From Effrenium voratum (Eukaryota > Sar > Dinophyceae > Suessiales > Symbiodiniaceae): 64,000 bases of DNA. The stretch's first letter is position 1. The number at the start of each line of letters is the position of its first letter. Shown in pieces: positions 45,701-56,089 of this stretch. The stretch spans positions 310,001-374,000 of the forward strand of contig CAUJNA010003812.1 in the NCBI GenBank assembly GCA_963377175.1, read 5' to 3'. Under the pieces are notes generated by a model. It searched no databases and had not been told where the DNA came from. It saw only the letters and a list, made by a program, of their open reading frames with translations. The position numbers and the translations under genes are program-made.

Positions 45701-47416
45701 CCAAGCCAGCATTCGCTGCCAGTTGTCGCCCCACCTCCCTTCCCTGCCTTCTTGGGGTGCTGCAACGGGTTGCCGGACGCACGGAGTGAAACTCACAGCA
45801 GTTTCGCCACATTTTTTGAGGGCACCATGAAAGATACGATCCTGGATCTTAAAACATGACCTGTTCCGCTAGAAGGGATCCACCATTGTGGGGGTGGGCA
45901 GGGGGCAATTTTCAGGTGGACAAATCTTGAAGCCATCTTGAACCTGGCCTGCGGTCCCCTAAAAAGACCTGGTCGCGGGGCGCAAACATGGATTCTGCGG
46001 AAGGAATGGTTCGGGGTGCGGAAGCTCGTGCAAGCTTCCGCGAAGCATATCGTTAATATCGTCGCGGAAGGTTGCTTGGCTTGCAAGCGCCATGATATGA
46101 CAATTTATCCTTTCAATTTTAGTCGCCAGGTGGATAAGCTTAACGCCCCGTTGGAAGTGCTCTTTCTGTACAGCCACTAAGCCCTTCAAGTCACGCAGCG
46201 TGATAGCCTGCAGTCTCCTCGTGCGGAGTCCCGAGCCAGCATTCGCTGCCAGTGGTCGCCCCACCTCCCTGCCCCTGCCTTCTTGGAGAGCTGCAGCTGT
46301 TTGCCGGACACACACAGTGTTTATTTGAAGGTATCATGAAAGAATAGGGACCGGATCCCAAAACGTGACCCGTTCCACGAAAAGGAATCCGCCATTTTGG
46401 GGCGGGCGGGTGGGAATGTTTGGGTGGATAATCTCAAAGCCCCTGTTGAGGTGCTCTTTCTGCACAGGCAAGAAGCCCTTCAAGTCACGCAGCGTGAAAG
46501 CCTGCGGTCCCAAGCCTGCTTTGTGCCGGCAGCCACTCTGGTTGCCTTGAGCACCGGAGGGATGTTACCTGCGCAGTCCTGCACGGCACGACTGTTTGGC
46601 TTTCGCACGTTGCCGTTTTGGCACGCCTGCTCAGGGTTTGCCATCCGTGCCGGGCATTTTGGACAGCTTTAGCGCGTCGCCCTCTTCGCAGGCCTGCTTA
46701 TCTGTGCCGGGCAAGGGGAACTTTTTTTGACACCGTAAAAGATACGAGTTGACCATTTACAGCGTTGCCTTTTAAGAAGGTAGGTAGAATATCTTACGTT
46801 CCCTGCACAGCGTATTAGCGAGGCCTGAAGCGTGCAAGGCTCGCTCGTGTCATGCTTGCGCCTATGCCCACCGATCCAGGTGGCAGCTGCAACATTGGAA
46901 GCGGCAGCTTTGTGTACGAGGCCGGTTTGCAGTGAGCTGATCCGCGCAGTGAGCCACATTGTTCGATTGCCATCTGCAGCGCCAGCCTGTTTCGCAGCAA
47001 GCCTGGTTGCCAAGACCCGCTCAGGAAGTTGCCCTGTTGGCATGCCTGCTTAGGGTCTGCCATCCGTGCCGGGCTCCTTTCCGATTGAACGACATCATGC
47101 CCTTTCAGCATTTGGAGGGCTTTTGTGCCGTGAAATTCTTGTGAGTGTTGGGGATGTTCACCCCGCCTTCTACGGTCAGCCCATCCCACGGCCCCCCTCT
47201 TTGAGTGCTGCAGTGATGTTTCAAATGACACACAGAGTGAACCGCGGAGCCCAGGAGTTTACTCGCAGCACGCAGATCCAGACACTGCCTGCGCAAGACG
47301 CAGGGCTGTGCGTGCAACCTTAGGATGAGCTTGTTCAATCAGTCTGCGTACTGGCTCGGAACGTCGTAGTAGCGTTGCTGAGCTTGGCCAGTTTGCGACG
47401 AGTTCTGACATTCACG

Positions 47417-48420
47417 TGGCCGCTTCTCAGTGTTGCGTCTGGCTTTCCGCCGTGGTGAGTGGCCATGATGTACCATCTTGAGGGTGGCTCGTGTTGTTTC
47501 TGTTTGCCCAAATTGTCCTGACGCTTCACGTGTAAATCCACACCTGGCGACGCCAGGATTCGTTTTGTTTGCCTCACAGAGCTTTCCTGTTTCGCACTTG
47601 CACGAACTATGCTAGGAGGCGTTGAACAGTTGGCTGTTAAACATGCCGTAGATGCCTGTCAGGCGAGGCTTCAAATCCAAACACAGTCACACGAGCCCTA
47701 CTCATTTGATGCTGCCTGACTTTCGATCGCTTTCCAGCCACCCTTTGCCCGATACCGCAGGGCCCAGTGTTGGTTCCCCACAACAAAGGGCCTGAGAAGA
47801 AACGATTGCAGTCCAGTCACTGCTTCAACATGGAGGCTAATCGGCCCACGCACATGCTGGCGAGGATTGATTTCTTCCGCCTTGCTGTCCAAGCTTGCTG
47901 CGCGCCTGGAAAGTCTAATGAGTTGACTGCTGGAAGAAGGGATTTCAGCGTTCTGGCAGGCAGTTGTTCTTGGCAGGCTTGCCACTACGACGTTGCGCCG
48001 TTTCGAGACTAATGCTGAGCCGCAAGTCCCGGCGGAAATGCGCACGCAGTCCACACGCTACAGCTCCAAGAGCGCAGACATGTCGCAGGGATTCGTTGGA
48101 TGCTGGCCGTATCCCAGAGCAGGTTCAATGTGCAGTGCTTTGCGCAGCCCACAGGCTTGACTGCGTTCTGGGCATGTGCGCGCCCAAAGTTCGAGCATGG
48201 CCTGAGGAGTCGCGATACGCGTCTCAGCTTTCAGACGGCAGCTTTTGATCGACAAACAGTGCGGCCCGGTGCAATCTTCAGGCCACATGGTGTTTTCTGC
48301 ACGGGAAGTACTTTTTGAGACTGAAGCGTATTCTGGATGATGAAACTAAAAATAATTATGTTCGATCCGGGAACTAGATTAAATCTCTTAGTTGACTTCG
48401 GTTTTCCAGCCATCTTGACG
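47417..48420 (+). repeat. Module D, copy 3
   Basis: It starts GTGGCCGCTTCTCAGTG. The 47697-48060 part is nearly identical to 39057-39420 of copy 2, with a few substitutions and small indels. Downstream it keeps GTTCGATCCGGGAACTAGAT, also present in diverged form near 26868. Confidence 0.72.
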
Positions 48421-48721
48421 ACTCTGTTGTGACTGGCAACCCTGGGTTTGGAGGAGGCGCTTTGTGAGAGCGGCTGCATTTTGTGGTAGTTGTAGGCCTC
48501 GATTTTCCAGAGCCCCTTCTCCTTCATGGCGTAGCCCCCGTGTAGCCACAAGAATGATACCCAAGGCATCAACAAAGAATCATCCATTCCAGGCCGTTTC
48601 CAATGAGCTCGCGCCGCTCCCTATAGTTCCTCACATCTTTGTGTGGGGTTCTTACGTTTACCGCTCGCTGTTCGGCCGCGTCGCCCGCCTTCGCCCCGCC
48701 AGCCGTCGCCCACCGTCGCCC

Positions 48722-48845
48722 GCCCGCCATGTCACTCACTAACTCACCCACTCGCTCGCTCGCTCACACTCACTCACTCACTCGCACTCACTCGCACTCA
48801 CTCACACACTGACTCACTCTCACTGACTCGTGTGTGTGTGTGTGT
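48722..48845 (+). repeat. (CTCA)n and (TG)n simple repeat
   Basis: CACTCACTAACTCACCCACT-type tetramers run to a short (TG)n tract. Confidence 0.9.
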
Positions 48846-49345
48846 TTGCGTTTTGGTGGCTGTCTGAAGGGGCTCGATGTTGTCGAGCGCGCGGCTGAGG
48901 GCCCCGTTTTGTGTGACAGACGCAGCACTTTGGAGATGGCTTGCGGATTTCGTGGCAGGCGCAGCATTTCCTGCATCTGGGTGCACGTTTGCGTGGCATG
49001 GGCAGCATTTAGTAGCTGTCTAAAGCGTTTTGCGTGACGGCACTTTGGAGATGTCTTTGCAAATTTCGCGACAGGAGCAGCAGTTCCTGCATCTGGGCGT
49101 GTGTTTGCGCGGCAGGGGCAGCATTTCGCAGGTGCCTAAAACGACTGCATGGTTGTCGCTGAGGGCCCCATGTTGCGTGAGAGGCGCAGCACTTTGGAGA
49201 TGTCCCTGCATCTGGGTGTGCGTTTGCTGGCACGGACAGCATTTGGTAGCTGCCTGAAGAAACTCGATGTTGTCGAGCGCGAGGCGGAGGGCCTCCGTTT
49301 TGCGTGACAGGCGCAGCACCTTGGAGATGTCTTGCAAATTTCATG
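48846..49345 (+). repeat. Minisatellite of GCAGCACTTTGGAGATG units
   Basis: Four degenerate units of about 110-140 bp include GCGTGACAGGCGCAGCACTT, TGGAGATGTCTTGCAAATTT, CTGCATCTGGGTGTGCGTTT and GGCAGCATTT.GTAGCTG. It is bracketed by two CTCA-type simple repeats. Confidence 0.8.
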
Positions 49346-49349
49346 GCCC

Positions 49350-49455
49350 ATCACTCGCTTGCTCGCTCACTCACTCACTCACTCACTCACTCACACACAC
49401 ACACACTCACACTCACCCACGCCCTCGCGCTGACTCACTCTGACTGACTCATCTG
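49350..49455 (+). repeat. (CTCA)n and (CA)n simple repeat
   Basis: CTCACTCACTCACTCACTCA is followed by a CACACA run and CTCACACTCACCCACG. It mirrors the simple repeat at 48722-48845 on the other side of the minisatellite. Confidence 0.9.
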
Positions 49456-51750
49456 AGTGTGTGTCGCGGTGCAGCGGCAGCATTTAGCAGTGTTGCCAAT
49501 AGTTGAGGCACAGACGCTGTTTTGGTGTTTCTTGAGCAGCCCACCAAGGGAAGAGGCCAGCTTTCAACACTTTGAACTCCCTCACCCAGTGGCCTTGCGC
49601 AGGCAATGCAGCGGACTCCTTGGCAGATCAGAGCGCCAGATTGAAAAACAGCCGTAGGCAGTGCTTCAAGCCTCCCAAACTTGAACTATCCACGCAGGTG
49701 CTTTGGTGGCTTGCTGCAGTGCTTTACGCAGCCCTCAGGCTTGACTGCATTCTGGGCATTTGCGCGCGCAAAGTTCGGGGCATGGCCTGAGGCGTCGCGA
49801 CACGCGTCGCAGCTTTCAGACGACGGCTTTTGATGGAGAAACAGCGCATTGCAGTGCAATCTGCATGTCCTGTTTACTTTCAATTCTGTTTTTGTCATTG
49901 GCCACATGTTGTTTCGTCATGGGAAGTAGTTTTGAGACTGGAGCGTGCTCTAGAGAATGGACCTCAAAATGCCACTTTCGTATCCAGACACTAGATTAAA
50001 ACTCTTAGCCAACTGGCTTTGCTACCATCTTGATCTGACTGGCAACCCTGGGTTTGGAGGACGCGGTCTGGGCACCCTCAAACCTTTTCACCTGGCACAC
50101 CCCGAACCTCCAGAACCTAGCTCCAGACCACCCCAGAACCTGCCGCCGAAAACTTCAGACCACGCGGGAACCTCCCTAACCTTCCTTGAATTGCGCCCGC
50201 GCGAAGTTTTGCATCGCAAGTGTTCTCATGTGAGGAAACGTTCAGTTGGTGGCTTAGACTTTCTTTTGGAAAGGGCGCCCGGAGTTGGGGACTTTCTGAG
50301 CAACAGGAGTTGCAGGAATCAATGCCTTGCGCGCTCTCGGCTCTGAGCTTTGGGCAAAACAACCAGGCGCTGAGCAACAAACACTTACACCAAGTTTTCT
50401 CGGGCTAGAGGTACTGGTGGCTTGAATGTTTATTCAAATGTGGAAGGTGAGAATCTAGGACAATTGCAAATGGATGGTGTCCTAAGCAATGGGGCTCGGA
50501 TTCGGTTACAAGTTGGGAGCTGAAGTGAAAGCAGATATTTTACAAGAGGGTTTCACCCCAGTCGCCTTTGGCTTCTGTCGAGTTCCCCAGTTGGAATCCT
50601 GGCGGGTCCACCGCGAGAATATCCTTCTGAATATGGCGACAGCCACAAGAACGTGCCTTCTACACGTCAGGGTCCCGCCAGCCGGTATTTGCCATGGCCG
50701 ACCACGGGGCAGACAAGGTGTGGGCGGGCAGACAGCAATGCTACGCACCATGTTGCGCGTGTGTTTTTCGAAAAAACCCTTTTCGGGGTTTGAACATCAC
50801 AATCAGGATAGCATTGATGAACCACTTAAACCACCCATTGTAGGAGTTCCGCATTGCACGCATAAGCCAGGGCTTCCAAGGGGATTCGGCATATGATGTT
50901 CGGTGTCCATGCGGGCATCGCAAAATCAACCCACGCGATTCTTGCTGACATCTCTTTCCGGAGCCAGCATTCTGCCAGAGCCATTTGGGACAAGTGTCGA
51001 GAAGAATTGAACATGGGTTTGGCGTGTTTGGTTGTGGCGTGGAAAGCTCGCTGTTGATTCCGGCACGACACCAAGATTCAAGCGTGGGGTTCCCAGTGCA
51101 AGTTTCGGACCTTGCTTACGGCGTCAAGATTGTTGTGGAGATGTCAACTTCAAAGGGGTCCCATTCCAATTTCAGGTGCCACAATGGCAGCGGTTTTGCT
51201 TTGCCCTCCCTTGCAGTGCGACCTATCAGCATTTGTATCGTTTGGTAGACCCCAGTGTTTTCAAAAGCTCTGCAAGGGGAGCCAAGTGTCAATCGACAGC
51301 CCATCACATACTGGCAGAACCGGAGATACGGGGTTGCTTATCATTTCAGTGGCCTCGGAGAGCCGGCCACTTTTGTTCCGGATTACTCGCAGCTTCGCCC
51401 CCCCAACTCAAATAGGGGGAGTCCATGTCCGAACCTAGCCCTGTCCGGCCACACGGCTACGGATCTGAATGAAATGGTTTCTTCACGAGCTAGCGAGGCG
51501 GAGCTTCTCTCGCGGTTCCTTGCCAAGCTCCTGCGCTTGCCAGACACAGCAAGGTGGGAGGGTCGCTCCAGGTTGCTGGGTCCCGAGTTTCCTGTTGGAT
51601 TTTAGGCTCTTTGTATTCGGCAAACACGTTCGACCCCTTTCAGACAACTGTCCTTCTCGACAGTGCGCCGAATGGCACTTTTTCTTGGTGGGAGAGAAAG
51701 TAGCGGTTTTGGATTGGGTTTCCTGTTTGGGGTGATGTTTACAAAGGGGC

Positions 51751-52447
51751 AAAGTTAAGGAGGGGCACAAGCGTTGCCGCTTGTAATATGTTCCCATTTT
51801 TCAGGACCTAACACGAACGGCCAGCTGGCGGATGAAATTTGGTTGGGAATCTAGGGCGAATACAAACAGACCTGGGATTTATTCCACTACATTGGAAGCT
51901 TCATTTAGGACTGTTTTGACAGAAGCTTTGGCTCAGGCACCTCCCAATAAGTGGCCTTGGGTGTGCTACTCAAAAGTATTTGTCAAGTTCTACTTGATTT
52001 CTATCTGACATGAAATGGCAGTAATAAGGACAGAATCCAACCATTGTTTTGCTTTAAATTGGAATTCAAGTAATGATTAAATGCTGCACTCGACGTTCTT
52101 TCCAACAGAAATTTCTTTGCAATTCAGTAGACACGTAAACAACTTGTATTAGCAAATTTGGGACCTCCAAGCTATTTCTTTCGAATTCTACTTCATATAT
52201 GTATCAAGTTCAACTTGATTCAAACTACAACTAAGAAGAATTAAATAATGAACGAGTCCAATCAAAGGAAACCATCTCTAGCTTACTGTACTACGGCTTG
52301 GATGTGAACTACGTCAGCGCACTTGATCACAGAAGCTGTCGCAAACAGGCCGGAAACGGTAAAATACGAAAAGAGACTCGAGACAACAAAACAAAAGCTG
52401 ATTATGCCCTGAGTCAGGACAGCTGACAGAGTCTTGTGTGTTGTTGT
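51751..52447. other. AT-rich unassigned sequence, target region of the retrotransposon
   Basis: Recurring AAGTTCTACTTGATT / CAAGTTCAACTTGATT motifs suggest a weak repeat similar in style to 8386-9060. No gene is recognised. The LTR element inserted at its right end. Confidence 0.4.
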
Positions 52448-52452
52448 CTTTT
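52448..52452. repeat. Target site duplication, left
   Basis: CTTTT directly precedes the 5' LTR and is repeated at 60583-60587 directly after the 3' LTR. Five base pairs is the usual target duplication for Ty1/copia integrases. Confidence 0.9.
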
Positions 52453-52567
52453 TGTTGAAATATGTAGCCCAATACGCTTGTTGTCATATACAGTTGTACA
52501 GTTGAGACTACCGACATGTTTTGGCTCAAGAAAATAAGGCGCTCCGAAGCGGCCAAATAGATTTTCA
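52453..52567 (+). repeat. 5' LTR (115 bp)
   Basis: It begins TGTTGAAATATG and ends TAGATTTTCA. It is identical to 60468-60582 and very short for a copia LTR. A spliced-leader-like segment lies at 52511-52530. If that marks the RNA start, U3 would be 52453-52510 and U5 52531-52567. The final A is also the A of the ORF1 start codon. Confidence 0.96.
52511..52530 (+). promoter_or_regulatory. Spliced-leader-like segment in 5' LTR
   Basis: CCGACATGTTTTGGCTCAAG ends with the 12 bases TTTTGGCTCAAG, which are identical to the 3' end of the conserved 22-nt dinoflagellate spliced leader. It also begins with the leader's CCG at nearly the right distance (one base shorter). The closing AG could itself act as a trans-splice acceptor. 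The resemblance is seen in the sequence; its role is inferred. Confidence 0.65.
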
Positions 52568-54350
52568 TGGTAGCGGGGAGCAGTAAAGGTTCAGAGGGAC
52601 CTAAGCGCTCAATTTGGTACTACGCCAGCAGAGGGCGTGGATCAGTACCGCCTTGGAGGCGGGGAGGCCGCGGACGCGGCAGGAGCCCGGCGGCGGTAGA
52701 GCCGCCAGGCGAGGAGGGCGCTTCGGTCGTGCCAGAGACCGAGGAGCTGCCCGAAGAGGCCCCGGTGGAGGAGACCGGGCCTGAGCAGCTCGGAGGAGCT
52801 GAAGAGGGGCCAGCCTCGGGACCAGATTGGTCCCCCAACGAGGAGAGCGTTGCCCAGCAGGCAGCTGAGACAGAGAGGATCTTAGCTAAGCTGCTGGAGG
52901 AGCCAGAGGAGCCACCAAAGAAGAGAAAGAAGGGAGAGGATAAGCCCCCAGAGCCGAAGAAGCCGGCGCGCAAAGGGTGGATCTTCAATAGATCCACAGA
53001 GGCTTCAGCGTCGGACTCGGACGCCTGGGGCACCTGGCGATCTCCTTTGATCGCCCTGGCAGCCCCGTCCTCATCGCATCCGGAGGCTGCCAGCAGCACA
53101 GCACCAGCACCAGCAGCAGAAGCAGCAGCTGAGGAAGAGGAGGTCCAAGTAGAATCAGAGGAGGAGGCCCCTGCAGCAGTTGAGGAGAAGCCCGAAGAAG
53201 CAGGCAAGGGAAAAGGCAAAGGCAAGAAGGGCGAGAAGAAGAAGAAGAGCAAGGCGCCCTGGCCCCGCGTGAAGGAGAACTCAGCCGGCAAGTGGAAGGA
53301 CGGACGCCGGTCCAAGGAGGCGAGGTCCTACCGGTTCTTGCGGGGCTTGGTCAAGTTGAACTTGAAGCGCAATAACCCGATCCCGCCTGCAGTCCAGGAA
53401 GCCCTCGATAAGTTTGAAGAAGAGTACGGCTACGAGGTGCCTGTCCCCAAAGGCTTTGGCAGGAACGTGCAGCCAAAGTCCCCTCCAGGTGGTCCAAGGC
53501 AAAGGCCTAAGCGGGAGTTGACCCGCCGTAAGAGAAGGCCGACCAGTGGAAGCACCTCGGAGGAGGAGGAGGAGCCCACTGCCAAAGCAGCCGCAGCAGC
53601 TGAGGAGGCAGCAGCACCGGGCGCTGAGCCAATTGCATTGCTGCCGGAGGTGGCAGCCGCGGCGAAGTCTGCAGGCCGCGTGATCAGTGTGGCGCTAGCC
53701 ACGCAAGAGGCAGCATTGCGCAGAGTGCGTGCAGGCAAAGCCACCCCGGAGTCTGCATTGGCCAGCAACTACCGCCTGAGGAACGCGGCAATCGCTCAGG
53801 AAATTGCCGAGAGCAAAGCACCGGCTCAAGGAACAGCCGGAGCTGCCGTAGAGGCAGCGATCAGGGCCCAGGTGTTGGCCCGTGACAGCCTAGCAAAGGC
53901 TTGCAGCTCGTGCGACGAGAGGCACCGCGCCCAATACCCGTGGGTGTTGGAGCGTGCGGCGCGCATCGCGAGCCAAGGCAAGGGCGCGAAGGGCGCGACG
54001 CCTATCGCACCTGCTGCTGTCACCACTGCATCAAAGGCCCTTGCAGTGAACCCCAAGCCCGCGGCGAAGAAGCCGCCACCTGTGCCCAAGACAGCATCCG
54101 GAAAGCCTGCAGCAAAGGTCAAGTTGCAGCCCAAGCTCAGCCCGAGGAAAAGCCGGGTGAGGAAGTGGCCAAAAGCAGTAAAGGCCCACCGGTGTTCCTC
54201 AAGCCCAAGCAGAAGCCACCGGGAGCTCCGCAGCCTAAGTGGTCCGGAGTCCGCTTTCCGACTGAGGAGCCCACAGACTCGGAAACCTACACGTCGGGGT
54301 CCGAGATCTTTGTGGAGGAGCCCGCCGAGGATAGCGAGGCAGACGTATAG
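52567..54350 (+). CDS. ORF1, unidentified Glu/Lys/Ala-rich protein upstream of gag
   Basis: The ATG uses the last base of the LTR and overlaps the primer site. Residues 1-50 are Arg/Gly-rich (PPWRRGGRGRGR). Next come an acidic Pro/Glu-rich region, a KKRKKGEDK cluster, a strongly basic stretch from about residue 219 and a more ordered segment at about 250-300 (ARSYRFLRGLVKLNLKR). An Ala-rich helical region with a CSSC (about residue 447) follows. From about 54115-54150 the plausible frame moves by one base: the original frame turns into Arg/Ser-rich nonsense ending at 54411, while the neighbouring frame keeps an acidic tail (EEPAEDSEADV) ending at TAG 54350, 14 bases before gag. I know no family. 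A nucleic-acid-binding or nuclear role is possible from composition only. Confidence 0.6.
52568..52583 (+). promoter_or_regulatory. Primer binding site
   Basis: TGGTAGCGGGGAGCAG starts immediately after the LTR. TGG pairs with the CCA end of a tRNA, and TGGTA is the usual start of initiator-Met tRNA sites in copia elements. The exact dinoflagellate tRNA cannot be checked here. Confidence 0.7.
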
Positions 54351-54364
54351 TCTGCCGAGGGCCA

Positions 54365-56089
54365 ATGGCAGAATTAGCTGCCATACAAGCGCAACTGCAG
54401 CAGATCCTTGAGGAAAATAGAGTGTTGCGCGAGCAGCAACAGAGGCAACAGGAACAAACTGCCCTGTTGACCCGGCTGGCCGAAAGCATGACAGAATTGG
54501 CCAGGAATACAAAAAGAGAGGAACCCAGGAAGCTGTTGGTTGACACAAAGGGGATTGGTAAGCCGGAACGGTTCAACAATGAAGAGCATACGTTCCGGAA
54601 GTGGGTGCGTTCAGTCACAAACCTTGTTGTCAGCATCTTTGGGAAGGAATTTGAGAAAGTATTGGATTGGTGCCTCGATCAGGATGGGCCCGACGACATC
54701 ACTGTGGACGAAGTCGAGGCCGCGCATGGGGAGCCGGACGGGGTGTCCGGTTTACCAGACATAGGGGACCAATTGTTTCGTTTGCTTTCTTCCTTAACCC
54801 ATGGAGAGACTGAGGACTTGGTGATAGGCTGTTCTAATGGGTTCGAAGCGTGGAGAAGAATCCACCGCCGGTGGGATCCCCTAACCGCCGGACGGAAGAG
54901 AAACATACTCCGGGCGATATTGAACCCAGAACGTGTGAAACGGTGGGAAAATGTGAGGGCCGCAATAGAGCAACTAGAGGACCTTTTCAGGCGATATGAA
55001 AATCGCAAGAACGAAGCTGGTGAGAGAGAACGCCTGTCAGAAGACATAAAGGCGACCAGCTTGGAGTTGCTTGTACCCTCAGACATTGAACGCCACCTTT
55101 TGTTGAACAAAGGACGCCTCACAACCTACGCACAGATGAAATCAGAAATTGACCTTGTGATTGAATCCTCTTTGGGAAGTAAGGCACCGATTTCACGCCC
55201 TGGCGCAGCATCCTCATCGGACAGTGGTCCGGCGCCCATGGACGTGGACAGCCTCACAAAGGTCATCAACAGCTTGGCCAAAGGCAAGGGATCCGGTGGA
55301 AAGGGCAAGAGTAAGGGCAAAGGTAAAGACAAGGGCAGTGGGGGAAAAGGTTCAACTTCCAAGGATATAGTTTGCTTTAATTGCGGTAAAGCCGGGCATA
55401 AAGCTGCGGAGTGCTGGAGTAAAAAGAAGGATGGCTCAAACAAAGGCTCAAGCAAAGGCTCAAAAGGAGGTGGAAAGAAAGGCAAGAGCAAGGGTAAGCA
55501 CAAAGGAGCGAACTCACTGGAAGAGGACACAGGTGAGGGAGCCCATGAAGAAGAACAACCCGAAGGAGAGCTCGATGTGGGTATGTTTGAGCTGGGTGCA
55601 CTTACAGCTGGAGAGGACCTCCAGGCTATGGAATGGGTCCGCTTCAATTTGGACACCGGTGCAGCCCAGACAGCAATCCCATCGGACTGGGCAGACAAAG
55701 TGCCGGTCAAGGAAGGAACTGAGGTTATGTTCAAGACGGCCTCAGGTGAGCTGGTCCGTGGGACTGGTACGGGTGTGTTCAAAGGAACCGGAGAGTATGG
55801 GCACTGTTGTAGTGTCACAGGCCCGTTGGCTCCGGTACACAAACCCTTGGTCTCGGCCTACAAATGCTTGAAGCACGGCAGAGTTGCGGTGCTAGACGAG
55901 CATGGCGGGAATCTGATCCCGCAGGACTCCAAGGTTTCTGGCAAGATCTTGGAGCTCATTGAGAAGGAGAAGAACAAGCACCATGCGAAGGCATGGATTC
56001 CGGTGTACCAGGAGAAAGGTGTCTACAACTTCTACCTGAAGGCGAAGGCACCTACTCAGGGTTTTGGGCGGCAGCCCACAGTGGTGTAA
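54365..56089 (+). CDS. gag: Gag-protease polyprotein (574 aa)
   Basis: It supplies the capsid and the aspartic protease of the retrotransposon. The N-terminus is a Gln-rich coiled coil (IQAQLQQILEENRVLREQQQ), followed by a copia-type gag region at about residues 55-290. A Lys/Gly-rich basic segment leads to a zinc knuckle CFNCGKAGHKAAEC (Cys337, Cys340, His345, Cys350) that binds RNA. A second basic segment follows, then an acidic linker. The protease has LDTGAAQTAIP with catalytic Asp430. The ATG lies 14 bases after ORF1. The frame stops at TAA 56087-56089 inside the protease-integrase junction. Integrase continues in the -1 frame. Confidence 0.93.
   Translation: MAELAAIQAQLQQILEENRVLREQQQRQQEQTALLTRLAESMTELARNTKREEPRKLLVDTKGIGKPERFNNEEHTFRKWVRSVTNLVVSIFGKEFEKVLDWCLDQDGPDDITVDEVEAAHGEPDGVSGLPDIGDQLFRLLSSLTHGETEDLVIGCSNGFEAWRRIHRRWDPLTAGRKRNILRAILNPERVKRWENVRAAIEQLEDLFRRYENRKNEAGERERLSEDIKATSLELLVPSDIERHLLLNKGRLTTYAQMKSEIDLVIESSLGSKAPISRPGAASSSDSGPAPMDVDSLTKVINSLAKGKGSGGKGKSKGKGKDKGSGGKGSTSKDIVCFNCGKAGHKAAECWSKKKDGSNKGSSKGSKGGGKKGKSKGKHKGANSLEEDTGEGAHEEEQPEGELDVGMFELGALTAGEDLQAMEWVRFNLDTGAAQTAIPSDWADKVPVKEGTEVMFKTASGELVRGTGTGVFKGTGEYGHCCSVTGPLAPVHKPLVSAYKCLKHGRVAVLDEHGGNLIPQDSKVSGKILELIEKEKNKHHAKAWIPVYQEKGVYNFYLKAKAPTQGFGRQPTVV
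56059..56065 (+). promoter_or_regulatory. Candidate -1 frameshift site GGGTTTT
   Basis: In the gag frame this reads G GGT TTT and fits the X XXY YYZ slippery heptamer. Slipping back one base enters exactly the frame that carries the integrase zinc finger and first catalytic Asp. A 5-bp hairpin (TGGGC-GGCA-GCCCA, 56065-56078) overlaps the last base of the heptamer with no spacer. A stronger 6-bp hairpin, GCGGCA-GATGA-TGCCGC (56110-56126), is about 45 bases downstream. A simple indel is an equally possible explanation. Confidence 0.4.

Larger units (their letters stand above)
42797..51750 (+). repeat. Macro-repeat 3 (composite repeat block)
   Basis: Modules A, B and C recur (A near 43814, 44514, 45247, 45655, 46187 and 46480; B near 43192, 46632 and 47055; C near 43423 and 47238). 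Then comes module D (47417-48420) and a 3' part at 50220-51720 that parallels 28590-29800 of macro-repeat 1, sharing GCAGGAATCAATGCCTTGC and GGGCAAAACAACCAG. It includes two internal local duplications: 43812-43985 with 45245-45420, and 45440-45670 with 45962-46200. No gene conserved between the copies is seen. Confidence 0.72.

Noticed and set aside
52620..53315. A 231-codon minus-strand frame, Ser/Pro-rich
   Set aside because: It is the mirror of ORF1's Glu/Ala-rich codons inside the retrotransposon and has no domain.
53826..54548. A 240-codon minus-strand frame
   Set aside because: Antisense shadow of ORF1 and gag. The plus-strand frames carry the recognisable element proteins.
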